This document shows positions 11,393-22,638 of a stretch of 64,000 nucleotides of DNA, in pieces. The notes under the pieces are model-generated. The model made no database searches. It had not been told where the DNA came from and was given only the letters and a program-made list of their open reading frames with translations. Source of the stretch: Bryoerythrophyllum caledonicum (Eukaryota > Streptophyta > Bryopsida > Pottiales > Pottiaceae); contig OZ020515.1 of assembly GCA_963971425.1 (NCBI GenBank), forward strand, positions 13,780,291 through 13,844,290, read 5' to 3'. The translations under genes were made by a program, and so were the position numbers. The first letter of the stretch is position 1. The number at the start of each line of letters is the position of its first letter.

Positions 11393-12597
11393 CATTAAAA
11401 GTGTTGGAGGCGATTAACAATGAGGCTCTTATTGCATCCGACGTATCTTTTGTCTACACGGTCTGTTAGTGTCTTTTCTATAGGTCGCCTTGATTTTTTT
11501 GGACTTGAGAGGTTTTTCATGATTGGTCGTTCTTCCAGTTTACGTTAATTGTGTGGTTTGCCGGTGTGAAAGGGGCTTTAGCACGGGCAAAGGGGGCGAG
11601 TAAAGGGGTCCTTGTAGACCAATTACTAAATGTTGTAGTCTGGGTATTTACTATTTATTTCTTTTTCCCTAGCCTAGGTTGTTGGAGGTTGATAGTTTCT
11701 TTTGTAAACTATTGTTTTTGTTGTCTATGGACGCAACGGTGATAGTATAGTCACCGTTGCTCCGAGTTTGCCTCTAATTATGCGCTCTCACCTGTTGGCA
11801 CGATGGTATCTTTGCACGATATGTTTATGCATGACACGATATTTATATCTAAGTTTGATATAGCCAAACAATTTTGGTTTCAAATGTTTGGGGTATTGGT
11901 TCGATGTTAATGGAGGTTTGTAGTGCCTTTTGATATTGGTTCCACAACCATTGTAGTCTAGAGAGCCGTATGGTTATTAGGTGTCTATCGTTATCTTCGT
12001 ATATGTGGGCATTATCTTGTTGTATTTTGATTATATTTGCTTGTGCGAGGTTGTCTGTTTCGGGGTTGCATTCGGTTACAGAGATGTTGAGGAGGGGGAT
12101 AATGAGCGGTGGTGTAACAAATCTTCTATCTCAAGGTTGTGCTTGGGGGTGGTGTAATTGTATGATATTGAGGTAATAATTGTTTTGGATTTTAAGGTAG
12201 TATTGTGTGAGGATTTTGGTGTTATGTAGAGAGGCGTTTGGGTAGTGCCAAGGGAAAAGATTTCTTTGCGGGAGCCATTTGTGGTAGGTGGTGTTATTGT
12301 GGGACCAATGACATAGGTATGTTGTATGTTGTTTGCTTATGTTATTGGAATCAATGTACTTTCTATGTTTGTGTGTAGTAATGTTGTTTATAGGATATAT
12401 GGAAGGATTTTTTAATATATGTGGTGGAGGGGCATATGGTCGTGAGTGTGGCAAGTTTGAAGGGTTTAATGGGGGGTTGATGTTGGGATAGATGTCATTG
12501 TGACCCATGATGTATGGGTCTTTAAGTGTATAGTGGGGCGTGAGTGGTGCATGGGTTGGGGCCTATGAGGAGGCATTAGAATTGGCAAAATAATTGT
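11393..12597. other. Unassigned sequence, possible retroelement remnants
   Basis: No intact gene is visible. At 11790-11970 a plus-strand segment reads like a weak, broken retroelement fragment (SKFDIAKQFW, VVPFDIGS) but is too short to assign. On the minus strand 12131-12508 is open, but the product is a low-complexity His/Asn/Pro-rich chain. It may be the 3' end of the neighbouring non-LTR element. Confidence 0.4.
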
Positions 12598-14399
12598 TTA
12601 GCAATATTTAGTGCACTTTTTATTAATTTGTGGGGGGTACCGTAGAATGTCATCCATAAGGTGTGTTCCATTTGGTAGTGTGATTTGTTTTAGATCGGTA
12701 ATGTTTGCTGAAAAAAGTTTTTGTAGGAACTTTGTGGATAATTGTCGGTCAAGTCTAGGGAGGATATGGATTTCATTTGCCCAACTTTCTTCAAGCGGTG
12801 CGGGGCCTAGAAGAAAATCTTCTAGTGTGCTTTTTAGAAATGTTTGGCCTTTCGTTTTGAGTAGAAAAAGTGTGCGGGTAATGGGAGACCGGAGGCAATC
12901 AGATTTTTTAAGTCTTTGGAGGTATTTTCCATAAATGCCGAGGATGTGCCGAAGGAGTCCATTGTAAATTAGACCTAGGCGTCCCTTGTCGTTAAGTGCA
13001 TTCTTGAGTTGTTCTCCAATGCAACGTAGGCATTTTTGAGGGAAAAAGCTTCTAGTCCAAATAATTTGTGGGGGACTTGTGTTATGACATTGGGCATACA
13101 ATTAGGGAGTCCGCATACTTTCTTTTGTATGGCTATGATATTTTTGTCAAGTTTGTTTGTGGCGGGCATCAAATAAGGAACTGCATAGAAACTATATGAG
13201 ATACCTGGGCGTATGACGGTCTCAATCATTTTTATTTTTTGTTGCATTGTGGCCGGGCATAGTGTAAGTTCATTGCATTGTTTAATAAGTTTTGTGGTAG
13301 TAGCGTGGATTTGAATTTTCCATTTTAACGATGGGACTAGGTTTATTCCAAGGTATGTATAGGGTTGGTTTTGGTTGAGAACCGGAATTGGTTGGTTACG
13401 ATAGTGGATATTGGTGGCTTGGATAAGGACTTTGAAGGCAATCGGATTTATTTTGGATTTGTTTGGGCATCCGGTTACTGCACATTTTAAAACCCCAAGT
13501 TCCATCTCGGTCCATAGACAAAATTTGTCTATTTTGTCTAATTGAGTTTAGAGTGATTTAAGGCGACCGGAGATCTCAGATGGCCGCTAGATTGTTGGCA
13601 TATGCGGCTGAGTTTACGGTGACTTTTGAGGTGCCAAAGGTGTAGCCATTGTTATCTCTTTGAAGCCATCTCAGTAAAGGTTCTAGAAAAATAATGAAGA
13701 GGTATGGGCTCAATGTATCGCCTTGGATGGTGCCGCGTTGGATAGGGATAGGTCGTGTTTTACCCAAAAATTATCCTACATATGTGGTGGTAGAATGGGA
13801 GTATATGTTGCCAATCAGTGTGACGGCGTTTTCTAGGTACCCGAGATTGCTCTTAATGGCTAGTAAACGAGGATGGTCAATGGATCCAAACACGTTTTTT
13901 AAGTCAATGTAGAGTATGTAAATGTCTTTATTAATGAATTTTGCATCCTCAAGAGCGGCGAGGGTTTGAAGTTGCCGTGCGGTACTCCTTTCGACCCTTC
14001 TTGGCTTTCGTATAATATTTGGTATTTTTTCCCGTAGGCCGATAATATTGATGTTAGTGTACTAGTGTACAATTTGTAAATGGTGTTAGCTAGGGATATA
14101 GGTCGGAGGTTAGGTAGTACAGATGGGTTGCCTTTTTTGTACAATAAGATTGTTTGACTTGTTTTCCAAGATGCGGGAATTGATTTTTGTTTGCAGCAAT
14201 GAAGGAAAAATAATGATAGAAGGTCATGGAATCTTGGGAGCATATTTTTTAGAATTGAGTTAGGTATATGGTCTGGGCCAGGGGCTTTGTTATTTCCCAA
14301 ATTTTTTTGAACACATATCATATGTGTCTTTGTTATAGTATGTGTAGAGAGGGGTTGTTGGTTCCCCTCTTTCGTCAATGGTAAATCCGTCAAGGTCAT
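12598..14399 (-). pseudogene. Non-LTR (LINE-type) reverse transcriptase, broken
   Basis: Minus-strand frames in order carry RT motifs of a non-LTR element: NKAPGPDHIPNSILK and LYKKGNPSVLPNLRPISLAN (13899-14399), then TIQGDTLSPYLFIIFLEPLL (13576-13767). The catalytic box reads AYANNLAAI at about 13590. A canonical LINE has YADD, so both catalytic aspartates appear replaced by Asn. Further frames (12975-13505 and 12598-13101) give the thumb and C-terminal part (YLGINLVPSLKWK, RPGISYSFY). No endonuclease is seen upstream, so the copy is probably 5' truncated. Stops and frameshifts separate the pieces. It is a dead copy; the clade is not assigned. Confidence 0.8.
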
Positions 14400-14580
14400 G
14401 CCAGAGGTATTGTCTCACTCCGCAAGTGCATGTTGATGTATGTTGTCGTTGGAAGTGACATGTGGGAGTAGTTGGTCTATTATTTATAGTTTGTTGGAGA
14501 TGTATTTTGTTTCCAATGTCACCTCGGCTAGTTAGAATGTTGTTGTATTAATCTAGAATGCAATCTAGTGGCAAGTTTGT

Positions 14581-14699
14581 ATTATTTTTAAAGACTTTTC
14601 TATTGATCTTTTTTGAGTTAGTTTCATATAGTTGACCAAAAATTGTCAACTTTGTAAAACTAACCCAAAAAAGATAACAAGAACAGTCTTTAAAAATAG
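14581..14699. repeat. Inverted repeat / hairpin, arms about 50 bp
   Basis: The arms at about 14581-14633 and 14642-14699 are imperfect reverse complements (shared blocks such as TTTTTAAAGACT, ATCTTTTTTG and AGTTGAC) separated by about 8 bp. A foldback of this kind beside the 5' end of the non-LTR element could be a small MITE or a rearrangement scar. Confidence 0.55.
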
Positions 14700-15190
14700 T
14701 TTTTGCTCTTGCAATTCATTTGGTTTTCAAGCATGTTATTATTATAACTATGGCGGTTCAAAAAGTCATTATACATCAACACAATGCATCAATTATGATG
14801 ATGGCATTTTTTATATTTGCAAGCAAGGAGTCTTAGAAAGTATGGGCATTCGATCGGCCAGGTGGGTTTGTTTCACAATTTCTTTTTGGATCTTATAGTG
14901 CAAAAATGTTCAAGAATCGTCTCCGGGTGAGTAGAGCTACATTTTTATACTTGTGCAATTTGCTTTCATCCATTTAAAGCAAGAAAGATACACATTGGAG
15001 ACGTTGCATTCCTTATTGACTCATCGCTCATCAATCGCGATCTGTGGAATCAAAAAACGAGTGCTCTCTGTGGTTCTAAAAACAAACTAAAGGCCCATAA
15101 CCTATTGTTACAAGAATACCTGACTAATTTATACACCACTCACACGATCACACATGATATAAAACTCTCTAACAGATCCCAGGCCATTTC
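14700..15190. other. No gene recognised
   Basis: A short open frame crosses the right arm of the hairpin (14632-14898) and is Cys-rich, but nothing supports it as a gene. The rest holds nothing recognisable. Confidence 0.4.
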
Positions 15191-15194
15191 ATGC

Positions 15195-15560
15195 TCTGGA
15201 CACATCTCTTTTTATTCCGAAGCACAGATAAACAACAACACCGCTTGACAGGTGTCCGGCAACTGCATAAGTACACCACACGAGAGAGACGACTGGATAT
15301 GACATCTACGTGTGGTGTACATAAGCTGTACGTTCATGCTCTATCTGTCCCCACAGGACACAAACGACTATCAAGGACTATGGCACATGTCTCCATCACA
15401 GACAGGCTAAACTAGGATTGTGGTACATGAGCCCGCCACACTAACTAAACTATGATAACAGATTACAGTACATTACTGTACAGTCTGTACGTGCTCACGT
15501 TGCTACATACTAATGATGAAATGTACATTTATGCTGCATCACCAATAAGTACTGCCCTCA
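15195..15560 (+). repeat. Dispersed repeat, copy 1
   Basis: This block is closely similar, in the same orientation, to 33408-33765. Shared phrases include AAGTACACCACACGAGAGA, AACTAGGATTGTGGTACATG and GTGCTCACGTTGCTACATAC. It has no evident coding frame. In the second copy the repeat abuts a truncated BTB gene exon. It could be a fragment of an unidentified transposon or a duplicated 3' untranslated segment. Confidence 0.75.
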
Positions 15561-17160
15561 ACCCTAAACCCTTAGACTAGCTGCCTTAAAGATCTTAGAT
15601 CACCAACGCCAAGACTTCAAAGTTCCACTCATCACAATTTCCAGCTGATCGATGCGGATGCGACTGAAAGATTTCATGTTCATGAACTCTGATCTCCAGC
15701 ATACAGAATTCAGTCCAACTTTCAAATCAAACTTGCACCAACTTTGACGTGTTCATACTTTGTGCTGTGAGAAATTGCTCACTCAATCATGTATGTATGT
15801 ACGCATGTCTCTTGAGGTTATTCTTAGGATTATTCTCCAGACAACGTCGTGTTTTAAGAGGTAGCAGTGACTTCATTCAAGGAACCACCCGAAAGGGTTA
15901 GGGGGTTCATATAGTCGTATCATATGAATTATAAGAACTTCTTCGTATCATAGGCGGATATTCATGCAAGTAGACTATTCCGTTAGCTGATCCATCGACA
16001 TGCGAAGTCATCAGCTCTTAGGAAGTTTAGATGACCTTTCAGAAAACAGAAACAATGTCATGATTTGTATGCCGGCCATTAACAAATAAGGCACTTGCCA
16101 TGTACGCAATTTATGCTTATTCGCATAAAAGATCAACAGAACTAACAGTAGTCCCATGTATAATATGGAATGCAGACTAACCACAGAAGATTATATAATC
16201 AGCCACACTCGATCTTCAAGAGTGGTGTTCTTGACCGTACCAAGATTTGCACGCATACTTTGTATATATTGATCTCGAAGAGTAGTATCACTGTGTGTGA
16301 AGTAATGACCACTTTCCTTGGTCTGAAAGCTGGACAGGTTAGTCAGTTCTTCAGTCTGAGTCTGTATATATAAGACATTCTTCCGCGGTCACAGTACAAA
16401 GATATAGCCAGAAGTATAGATCCTGTGCTGACCTTCCAGCTTAAAGCAGCTCGAAGTACCCAACACTTGCTACAGACATAGTTTGAGATCGAGAGTCCCT
16501 TTCTTGATGAAATATACTCTGATCGATATGACCGTGGTTGATGCATGGTAACAACCAGCGAGACAAAAATGTGCTAACGGTCTGAATTTTATAGAAAATC
16601 AAGTGAAAACAACTGAAAACGTCTGAGACTGAATTGTAACGTAACCTGTTGCACACTGCATTGACGAGATGTAACTACACTACACAATAACTTGAGCTTT
16701 GATAGATTCACGGTATAAAACCCATTATATTCCATTGTGTTTTATTACAATCAACTGCTGCATGATGAGCGAAGGGACCCACCCCTCCTCCAACACCGAC
16801 ATGCACCATAACAGGACGACATGGCTCCCCTTCGGCGGCAACGACAACAACAGCAGCCTCCACAGAAGCCGACATGTCGTTGGAGAAAAACAAGAAGCTC
16901 AGATACATATGACCCAGGGTGCCTTCTCACTCACGCACACACACATACATGGCTCATATGTACCTGTACTACATCTGGAATAGAGGATGGGACGACTCAA
17001 AAACAACTGGAAACAGAAACGAGTAAGCGAACCGCTACCCACGTGCATGAATCGGCCTAGAACATGCGTCCGACTACGCACACATCGCACGGACGTGAAC
17101 CTGCCGATGTGGTGACTCGCCGGCTGCAACATCACGAGCTGTTCATGCTGCGGACGGTAG
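15561..17160. other. No gene recognised; possible 3' region of the adjacent minus-strand gene
   Basis: No frame with recognisable similarity is present. The sequence just downstream (lower coordinates) of the secreted-protein gene includes an AATAAA-type signal on the minus strand near 16740, which could serve as its poly(A) signal if the 3' untranslated region is spliced or long. A telo-box-like AACCCTAAACCCTTAG lies at about 15557. Confidence 0.3.
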
Positions 17161-17168
17161 GCCAATTT

Positions 17169-17591
17169 CTAGTACAGAACGACAGTCTTCAAGTCGGCCG
17201 ATATGAGGTGGAGGATGTCGCCGAGCAGCGCGAGCAGGGCGCCGACCAGCCCGAGCACCACGTCGACCACCTCGACCACCACGCCGACGGGTACTCCCGC
17301 CTTCACCTTGACTTTGATCACGTTCGATGGTACCTTGTAAACGCCGTGAGCGACGACGCCCTTATGGTCGAGCACGCTGATTTCGAGCTTGAGGGTGAGG
17401 TCGAGTTTCACCTTCACAGTGAGGCCGGCTCCGATCGTATGGCCATTCGCCTTGATTTCCTTGAGCAAATCGTTGTGGACGTCCACATAGTGATCGGCGT
17501 GCGCCGCCACGACGGCCCCGAAGAGGAGCATGAGCACCAGGCTCGCCTTCATGGCACTGTTGCCGCCGGAGGAGGAGCACTTGACCGCCAT
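17169..17591 (-). CDS. Small secreted or membrane-associated protein, unknown function
   Basis: A 140-residue frame on the minus strand in a GC-rich segment. The start is taken at the ATG at 17589-17591 (MAVKCSSS...). A TATA box on the same strand at 17711-17720 would put transcription start near 17685, leaving the upstream ATG at 17694-17696 outside or at the very start of the mRNA. MKASLV at 17551-17553 is another possible start. Residues from about 15 form a hydrophobic signal peptide (LVLMLLFGAVVAAHA) followed by DHYVDV. The mature part has alternating Val/Lys/Leu strands (VKVKLDLTLKLEISV). It ends in a long hydrophobic segment, GVVVEVVDVVLGLVGALLAL. No Cys lies in the mature part. I do not recognise the family. 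The frame is intact and codon use is GC-rich compared with the surroundings, which supports a real host gene. Confidence 0.6.
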   Translation of the reverse strand: MAVKCSSSGGNSAMKASLVLMLLFGAVVAAHADHYVDVHNDLLKEIKANGHTIGAGLTVKVKLDLTLKLEISVLDHKGVVAHGVYKVPSNVIKVKVKAGVPVGVVVEVVDVVLGLVGALLALLGDILHLISADLKTVVLY

Positions 17592-17710
17592 TGCGAAGGA
17601 ATCGATCGAAGGCGGAGTAAAACGCGGGAGATCACGAGGAGGTGCAGGAGTAGCTAGCGGACTAGTGCAGGAGCAGTGGTGAGCGATGATTTGCATGGGA
17701 GCTGTTGGGC

Positions 17711-17720
17711 TTTATATAGG
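17711..17720 (-). promoter_or_regulatory. TATA box of the secreted-protein gene
   Basis: On the minus strand the sequence reads CCTATATAAA, a strong TATA box, about 120 bp before the chosen ATG. It is the basis for rejecting the upstream in-frame ATG at 17696. Confidence 0.6.
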
Positions 17721-17729
17721 TCTGAGCGG

Positions 17730-19681
17730 AGATGCACTAGTAACTAGTGCTGTGGCGAAACGATGACTAGATCGGGCGATGGAGCTTTATCGACGTGCGA
17801 AAGTTGTCCATAATTTTGACTTCTTGTGGCTACTGGTGCAGAAGGAGCAGGTGGAACTCTGAGGATTATCCACACTGGGTGGATTTTCGTCATCATTTGC
17901 ATGCAATCGAGACGAGATCATGCATCATGTAGTTTGAAGGAGAGCATGCATGTACGAACATCGCTAAAAGTGGGTCACCACGTCGGTTTCCTCGAAAGTA
18001 ATATCACTCGTCCAGTGTAGAGGCATCTTTCTCAAGTCAATACCATCATCGTGCATTCTCTGAAACATCACTTGTAACTCTAGTCAGGTCTGACAACTCT
18101 TTGAAGACCATAGACCATTGACTTGGCGAATCCATGTGTGCAGACATCTGGAGTGCAGCCATGTTGGTGTTTATGCGGAGCGCTTGCATGCTTGGCCTCT
18201 CATCAAGCATTTTATCTACCGTATTTAGGACATTGTGATCGATGAGAGTGATCAAGCTTATTATTATAGTTTTTAAGTCTTTTGAGACTCCCAAAGAAGT
18301 CTGGCATCTGGACGAGTCGCACGTTTCTTAGATTTGGTAGGACGAGTCTACCTCACAAATTTTCTTATGAATACTCTAGATGGCACTTCTGAAAGTCTTA
18401 TGGGAGTACATTTTTTTTTTTATAAGTTCGACATTTGATGAAATAGATATGTTACCTAGAGCATTTTTTTTTTTTTTTTTGGGTGGGCAGTTTAGGGTGT
18501 TTTACTAGGTTACCAAAACGTTTTGAGATTTTGAATACAAGCAACTCCAAGAAAACTTTTTCCTGCCAAAGACACCAAATATACTTAAAAGTTAAATACA
18601 ATGAATACTTATAAATACTATGTCACATACTTTACAATACTTCTTAGATTGGAAAATGATGCTCACTAGAATTTAATTGAAATTTGTCTCTAAGAAACTC
18701 TTTGAATTTGGGAGATTGGTAAGAGGGATGATACATACGTCCAAAATCCGGGGCCCCGGATCGTGGACGTCACAGACATCCGTCTTGTCCGAGATGTTGT
18801 CTGAATGCGGTTAATTTGGCAGTTGCCCAATTTACCTCCGGTTGGGGACCGGTTGCCGCTCGGTCGATGCGTGGTCGCCCTGCGACCGCCTCGGTCGTCC
18901 GACGACTTGGGTTGCAACCGAAGCGGCGTCTAGTCGGTTGTTGGGTCACTTGGGGCGGTCGCTAGGCAATTGGGCCCCAACCGCGCCAACCATCCGGCGA
19001 CAAAGGCACACCTGAGGCGATCGGCATTATAAGACGGAGTTGTCTGCGTAGACAGATAGAGCCAAAGATAATGGACGGATAGAAAGGACGGAAAGACATG
19101 ATGGACACCACCCTTATCGGATATTTAACAAAATCTGGACAAAATCACCATTTGTGGACCAATTAGACTCTGAATTCTAATCGGCTGCCCGCCGATGCAT
19201 CTCTTTGTATGAAAATATCAAACGGTCATAACTTACTCAAATTTTGTCCAAATCAAGCTTATGAGGTGTTTATTGACATCTACATTTCCCGTAGATGCCA
19301 AATAAAACATCTCATATGCTCCATTTGATTAAAAATTGAGTGAGTTAGGTACTTTAGAAGATGATTTATAAGACGCTTTGGCAGCTCTCGGCTGGCAGCT
19401 GACCACTATTTCTGGACTTTCATTTGTCTATATTTTGTTAAATATCCGTTCCTTATCAAACAGATGCCTAAAATATTTTTCAAATGTTTATAGAATATTC
19501 CTTGAATATGTCTAAATATTCTCAAGTAATATGAAATACTCCAAAATATTCCTTATCGGACAGACGGACACCAAACAATCATGGTAAAAGAGGTATAAAT
19601 AGTTTTTTTTAAAATCGTTAAGTTACAGACGTCACGCGGAGCTCTTGGATGGTCGTCATGTCCTGTCCGAACAACCTAGAA
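17730..19681. other. No gene recognised; includes an inverted repeat at 19113-19463
   Basis: Nothing coding is supported. Long T-runs lie near 18412 and 18465. A GC-rich block rich in GGTCG words lies at 18745-19020. GGATATTTAACAAAAT at about 19119 recurs in inverted form at about 19430-19448, with related CTTATCGG and GGACACCA words nearby and again at 19550-19580. This suggests one or two MITE-like elements of about 350-450 bp. Confidence 0.4.
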
Positions 19682-19800
19682 CGCCATGTTCATTAAATTG
19701 AGACATTTCAGAGTCTCAAATGAGTGACTTTGAACATGACTATAGTAGGGATGGAAGTCTCAAACTTTGTGAAATGTCTCATTTTAACGAATATTGCCAT
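19682..19800. repeat. Short inverted-repeat element (MITE), copy 2
   Basis: Begins GCCATGTTCATTAAATTGAG and ends in ATTTTAACGAATATTGCCAT, with an internal GAAATGTCTC arm that pairs with GAGACATTTC on the left. Length and arm sequence match the copy at 265-386, here in the opposite orientation. Confidence 0.75.
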
Positions 19801-20830
19801 CTAGATTGGTAGTAAGGGTTATTGGAAATGTATAGAAGATGATGAACTTTGATTGGCAGATGAGCTATTGGATACCATGATAATGGACGAGGGGTTCGTC
19901 GAAGATAACACGTTAATGGATGAAGTTTGAATTGAGGATATCTCTATACTCCCACTTTATAGAATGTATAATGGTATGTGACTCTCTCGTCCAATCTTGA
20001 TGCGTTTTAAGAAATTAGCATTTTGTCTTTCCAAGAGATTGAAATGTCAGTTTATTTAGGCTGATAAAAACTTAGCTTCGAAGGCGGCCTTTATTTTGGT
20101 TGAAACTTGAGATGGGAACCTTAGGATGAAATGACGTTGAGTAAAGACAAATTTGAAATTATTCTTAGTTTTAAAATTCACCTAAATCTTTTCGTTAAGA
20201 TATAAGGCTAATTTGGCTAAATCCAACTACCTTTGTGCATAGTTCATATGCTTGGATCCTAAATACTCTAAGGTTAATAGATATAGTTATTGGTTTTGGC
20301 CCTAGGGACCAAAATTAGTCATTAATACATGACCAACTTGACTACAATAGAGTATGACTTGGAAGAATGATTTTATGATTGGCCAAAAATAAGACTCTTA
20401 TCCAACATGGGTTTATACTCTCGCCAAGATTTGTATAATAAAGAACTACATCCATAAATGAAGAAACGACAATGCAACCCACATGGTGACACTTTTACAA
20501 GAAGACTTCATCTTATTGAGAGTTGGACTCGGTATAAACTAGCTGCAAAAGTATTCCTCCCTCGGATGCCCCCAAATTTAATTCTCAACTACTTCCCTAA
20601 TACTATTTATAGCGATACAGTTTGGGAAACTCTTTACACTACATGTAATCATCTACAAGTCTCTGGAACACCATAATCTTTAGACGAACGCCTCATCTCA
20701 CTTCGCCATTTATCCATGTGTAATTTGTAGTGCAATACCTGTCTCACCAAGAACAACAACCATAGTTCCAAGTTTAGTAGAAAGGTCACCTTATTGCTTC
20801 CCTAAAAAAATCAAAGCAAGTTCACAGAAA
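19801..20830. other. No gene recognised; short possible retroelement gag scrap
   Basis: A 72-codon plus-strand frame at 20458-20676, continuing past a stop with LDERLISLRHL, has the flavour of a retroelement gag fragment but no decisive motif. The rest holds nothing recognisable. Confidence 0.3.
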
Positions 20831-20945
20831 TCACTACAAGAAAGCCTTCACACGGGTTATTTTTTACTAGTGAACTCTTTCTTGTAGTAAAGATCCCAAC
20901 CTTCTTATTCCTAGTGAACATTGAAGACTTTCTCATAGTAAATAT
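20831..20945. repeat. CACTA-type terminal repeats (MITE remnant)
   Basis: CACTACAAGAAAG at 20831 faces CTTTCTTGTAGT at about 20879-20890, and related TTTACTATGAGAAAG words lie just beyond on the complementary strand. CACTACAAGAAA is the typical tip of plant CACTA (En/Spm) elements. The block lies directly after the last recognisable exon of the minus-strand exostosin gene and probably replaces or interrupts its 3' end. Confidence 0.55.
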
Positions 20946-22226
20946 TCGGACCTGGATGAAAGTAGAGAATGCATCGTCGCCTGTTGGGGAGTCGCACACA
21001 ACCGCCCACACATCGGTTTTCTGCTTCAGCTTCTGCCTCTTCGCCTCCAGCTTCACAGCATTGTGGTAAGTGAAGCGCTGCCACATGCCTCTCACAGCTG
21101 ACATCATGGAATCCACCTGCGTTTCATTTATGCCCTGCCATCAAATAACCATGAGTTTAGACCTCTTTTTCTCATTTCGGAAATATCAGCCCTAACATTC
21201 ATGACCTCTCCTTTTTCATTCTGCTAACACTAGTTCTAACGTAAGGTAAAAGACCACCAAACTCTTCCATACATAGTTGAGACACCACCAAGCTCTCCCT
21301 CCGATAGCTATTAAGAGTGTAGTAATACAATGAAAAGAGGGAGTTGGCTACCTTACTGAAACTTTGGGTGATTTTAGAAATGACTCTAATGTGTTACTCA
21401 TAATTGAGCCAACCTCTTTTATCAACTTCCAAGTACACATGAAACATACCCTTAATATAGAGACAAGGTTGTGGATGTTATCTTCTGCGACGCGCACAGT
21501 GAAGCTCTCATACTCAAGCACATTCTCAAATGGTAGATGAATACCATCCTGCGCCAAACAAAGCCATGTTCAATATTCACAAACCACTTTTCTACTCAAG
21601 AACAAAGGTGACGATATTCACCTTTATTATTACAATTGTTTCTTCTCAATTATTATTAGATAAGGAATACTATAATTTCTTCAGTTTTCTCACTACAGAT
21701 TGTGCTATCTGTTTCACCATTTGCATGTGACAAATGCCCTGGATGAATATGCGGCATCATGTGGAGGGTGAGGTACCTGGATGATGACAGGAATGCAACC
21801 GCTGAGAATGCTGTCTTCCATGCGCACACTCCATCCGTCTCCTGGAAAAACTCCACAAAACCTGGACTTGGAGAGCTCCAGTTTGTACTCTGGACTGCGT
21901 TGGAACTTCACCACCACATCTTGGGATGCTTGCCGCCCTAGAAGCCCCTTATTATCACGTTGGGACCCAAGTTCTGCCGCCACTTTCTGCCTGATGCCCA
22001 TGCTGTACCTGTTGGCAATCTCAAACTCAAACCTTAGCTACAATCTTCCCAAAAGAACTCAGTTACAATCAAGCGTTGGTATGTAATGTAAGGTAGAGGA
22101 CAATGTTAAGACTTGTAAGATCAAACATGTTGGATATGACTTACAATGTAGGGAGTCTTATTATCAGACGGTTGGTTCACCTCTGAAAAGATGGAAATGT
22201 ATATTAGTTTCAGGTTACCTGGATTC

Positions 22227-22424
22227 TGTTGGAACTTCTGTGCTCTCGACCCTCGTCATTCGTCCATGCAGATTGTTTCTCATCCATGTACAACTGTACA
22301 TTCATTCCTCTGTGTCAACATTGACAGACTTATGTATATATTCACTGCTCTCGGCCAAGCCTGATCAGAGCGCACTTGCGCTGCTCCTTTAGATCCAGAC
22401 GTTAAGTACTTAGCACTTTCTACA
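22227..22424 (+). repeat. Copia 5' LTR
   Basis: Starts TGTTGGAACTTC and ends CACTTTCTACA. It matches 27195-27392 except for about five substitutions clustered around 22320-22345. It is followed directly by the primer binding site. Confidence 0.95.
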
Positions 22425-22442
22425 TGGTATCAGAGCTGATGG
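22425..22442 (+). other. Copia primer binding site
   Basis: TGGTATCAGAGC directly abuts the 5' LTR and is complementary to the 3' end of plant initiator tRNA-Met, the usual copia primer. Confidence 0.9.
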
Positions 22443-22638
22443 TTAAGACTAGCTAGAGTGGATCCTTGAGAGAGTAGAGAGAAGGTAGTGTCCAACTAGA
22501 TCTGAGTCAAACACTGAGAGGCAAGTTGAATCTGTAGGCAATGCCACCGAAGTTGATTGTAGATCTGGGAGGAGAGAGAGAGAAGTCCTCAAGGAGGATA
22601 GTTAAAGGAGAGTCAAGCATAGTTCCCTACCTAGCAAG

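Noticed and set aside
11790..11970. A second reverse-transcriptase-like scrap (SKFDIAKQFW...)
   Set aside because: Too short and broken to distinguish from chance; no catalytic box.
14632..14898. Cys-rich 88-codon frame
   Set aside because: It starts within the arm of a hairpin and has no family-type Cys spacing; likely chance.
17064..17657. A 197-codon plus-strand frame opposite the secreted-protein gene
   Set aside because: It is the antisense shadow of a GC-rich coding region. The minus strand has the signal peptide, TATA box and sensible composition.
20458..20676. Possible copia gag fragment
   Set aside because: No zinc knuckle or other decisive motif and no adjoining pol.
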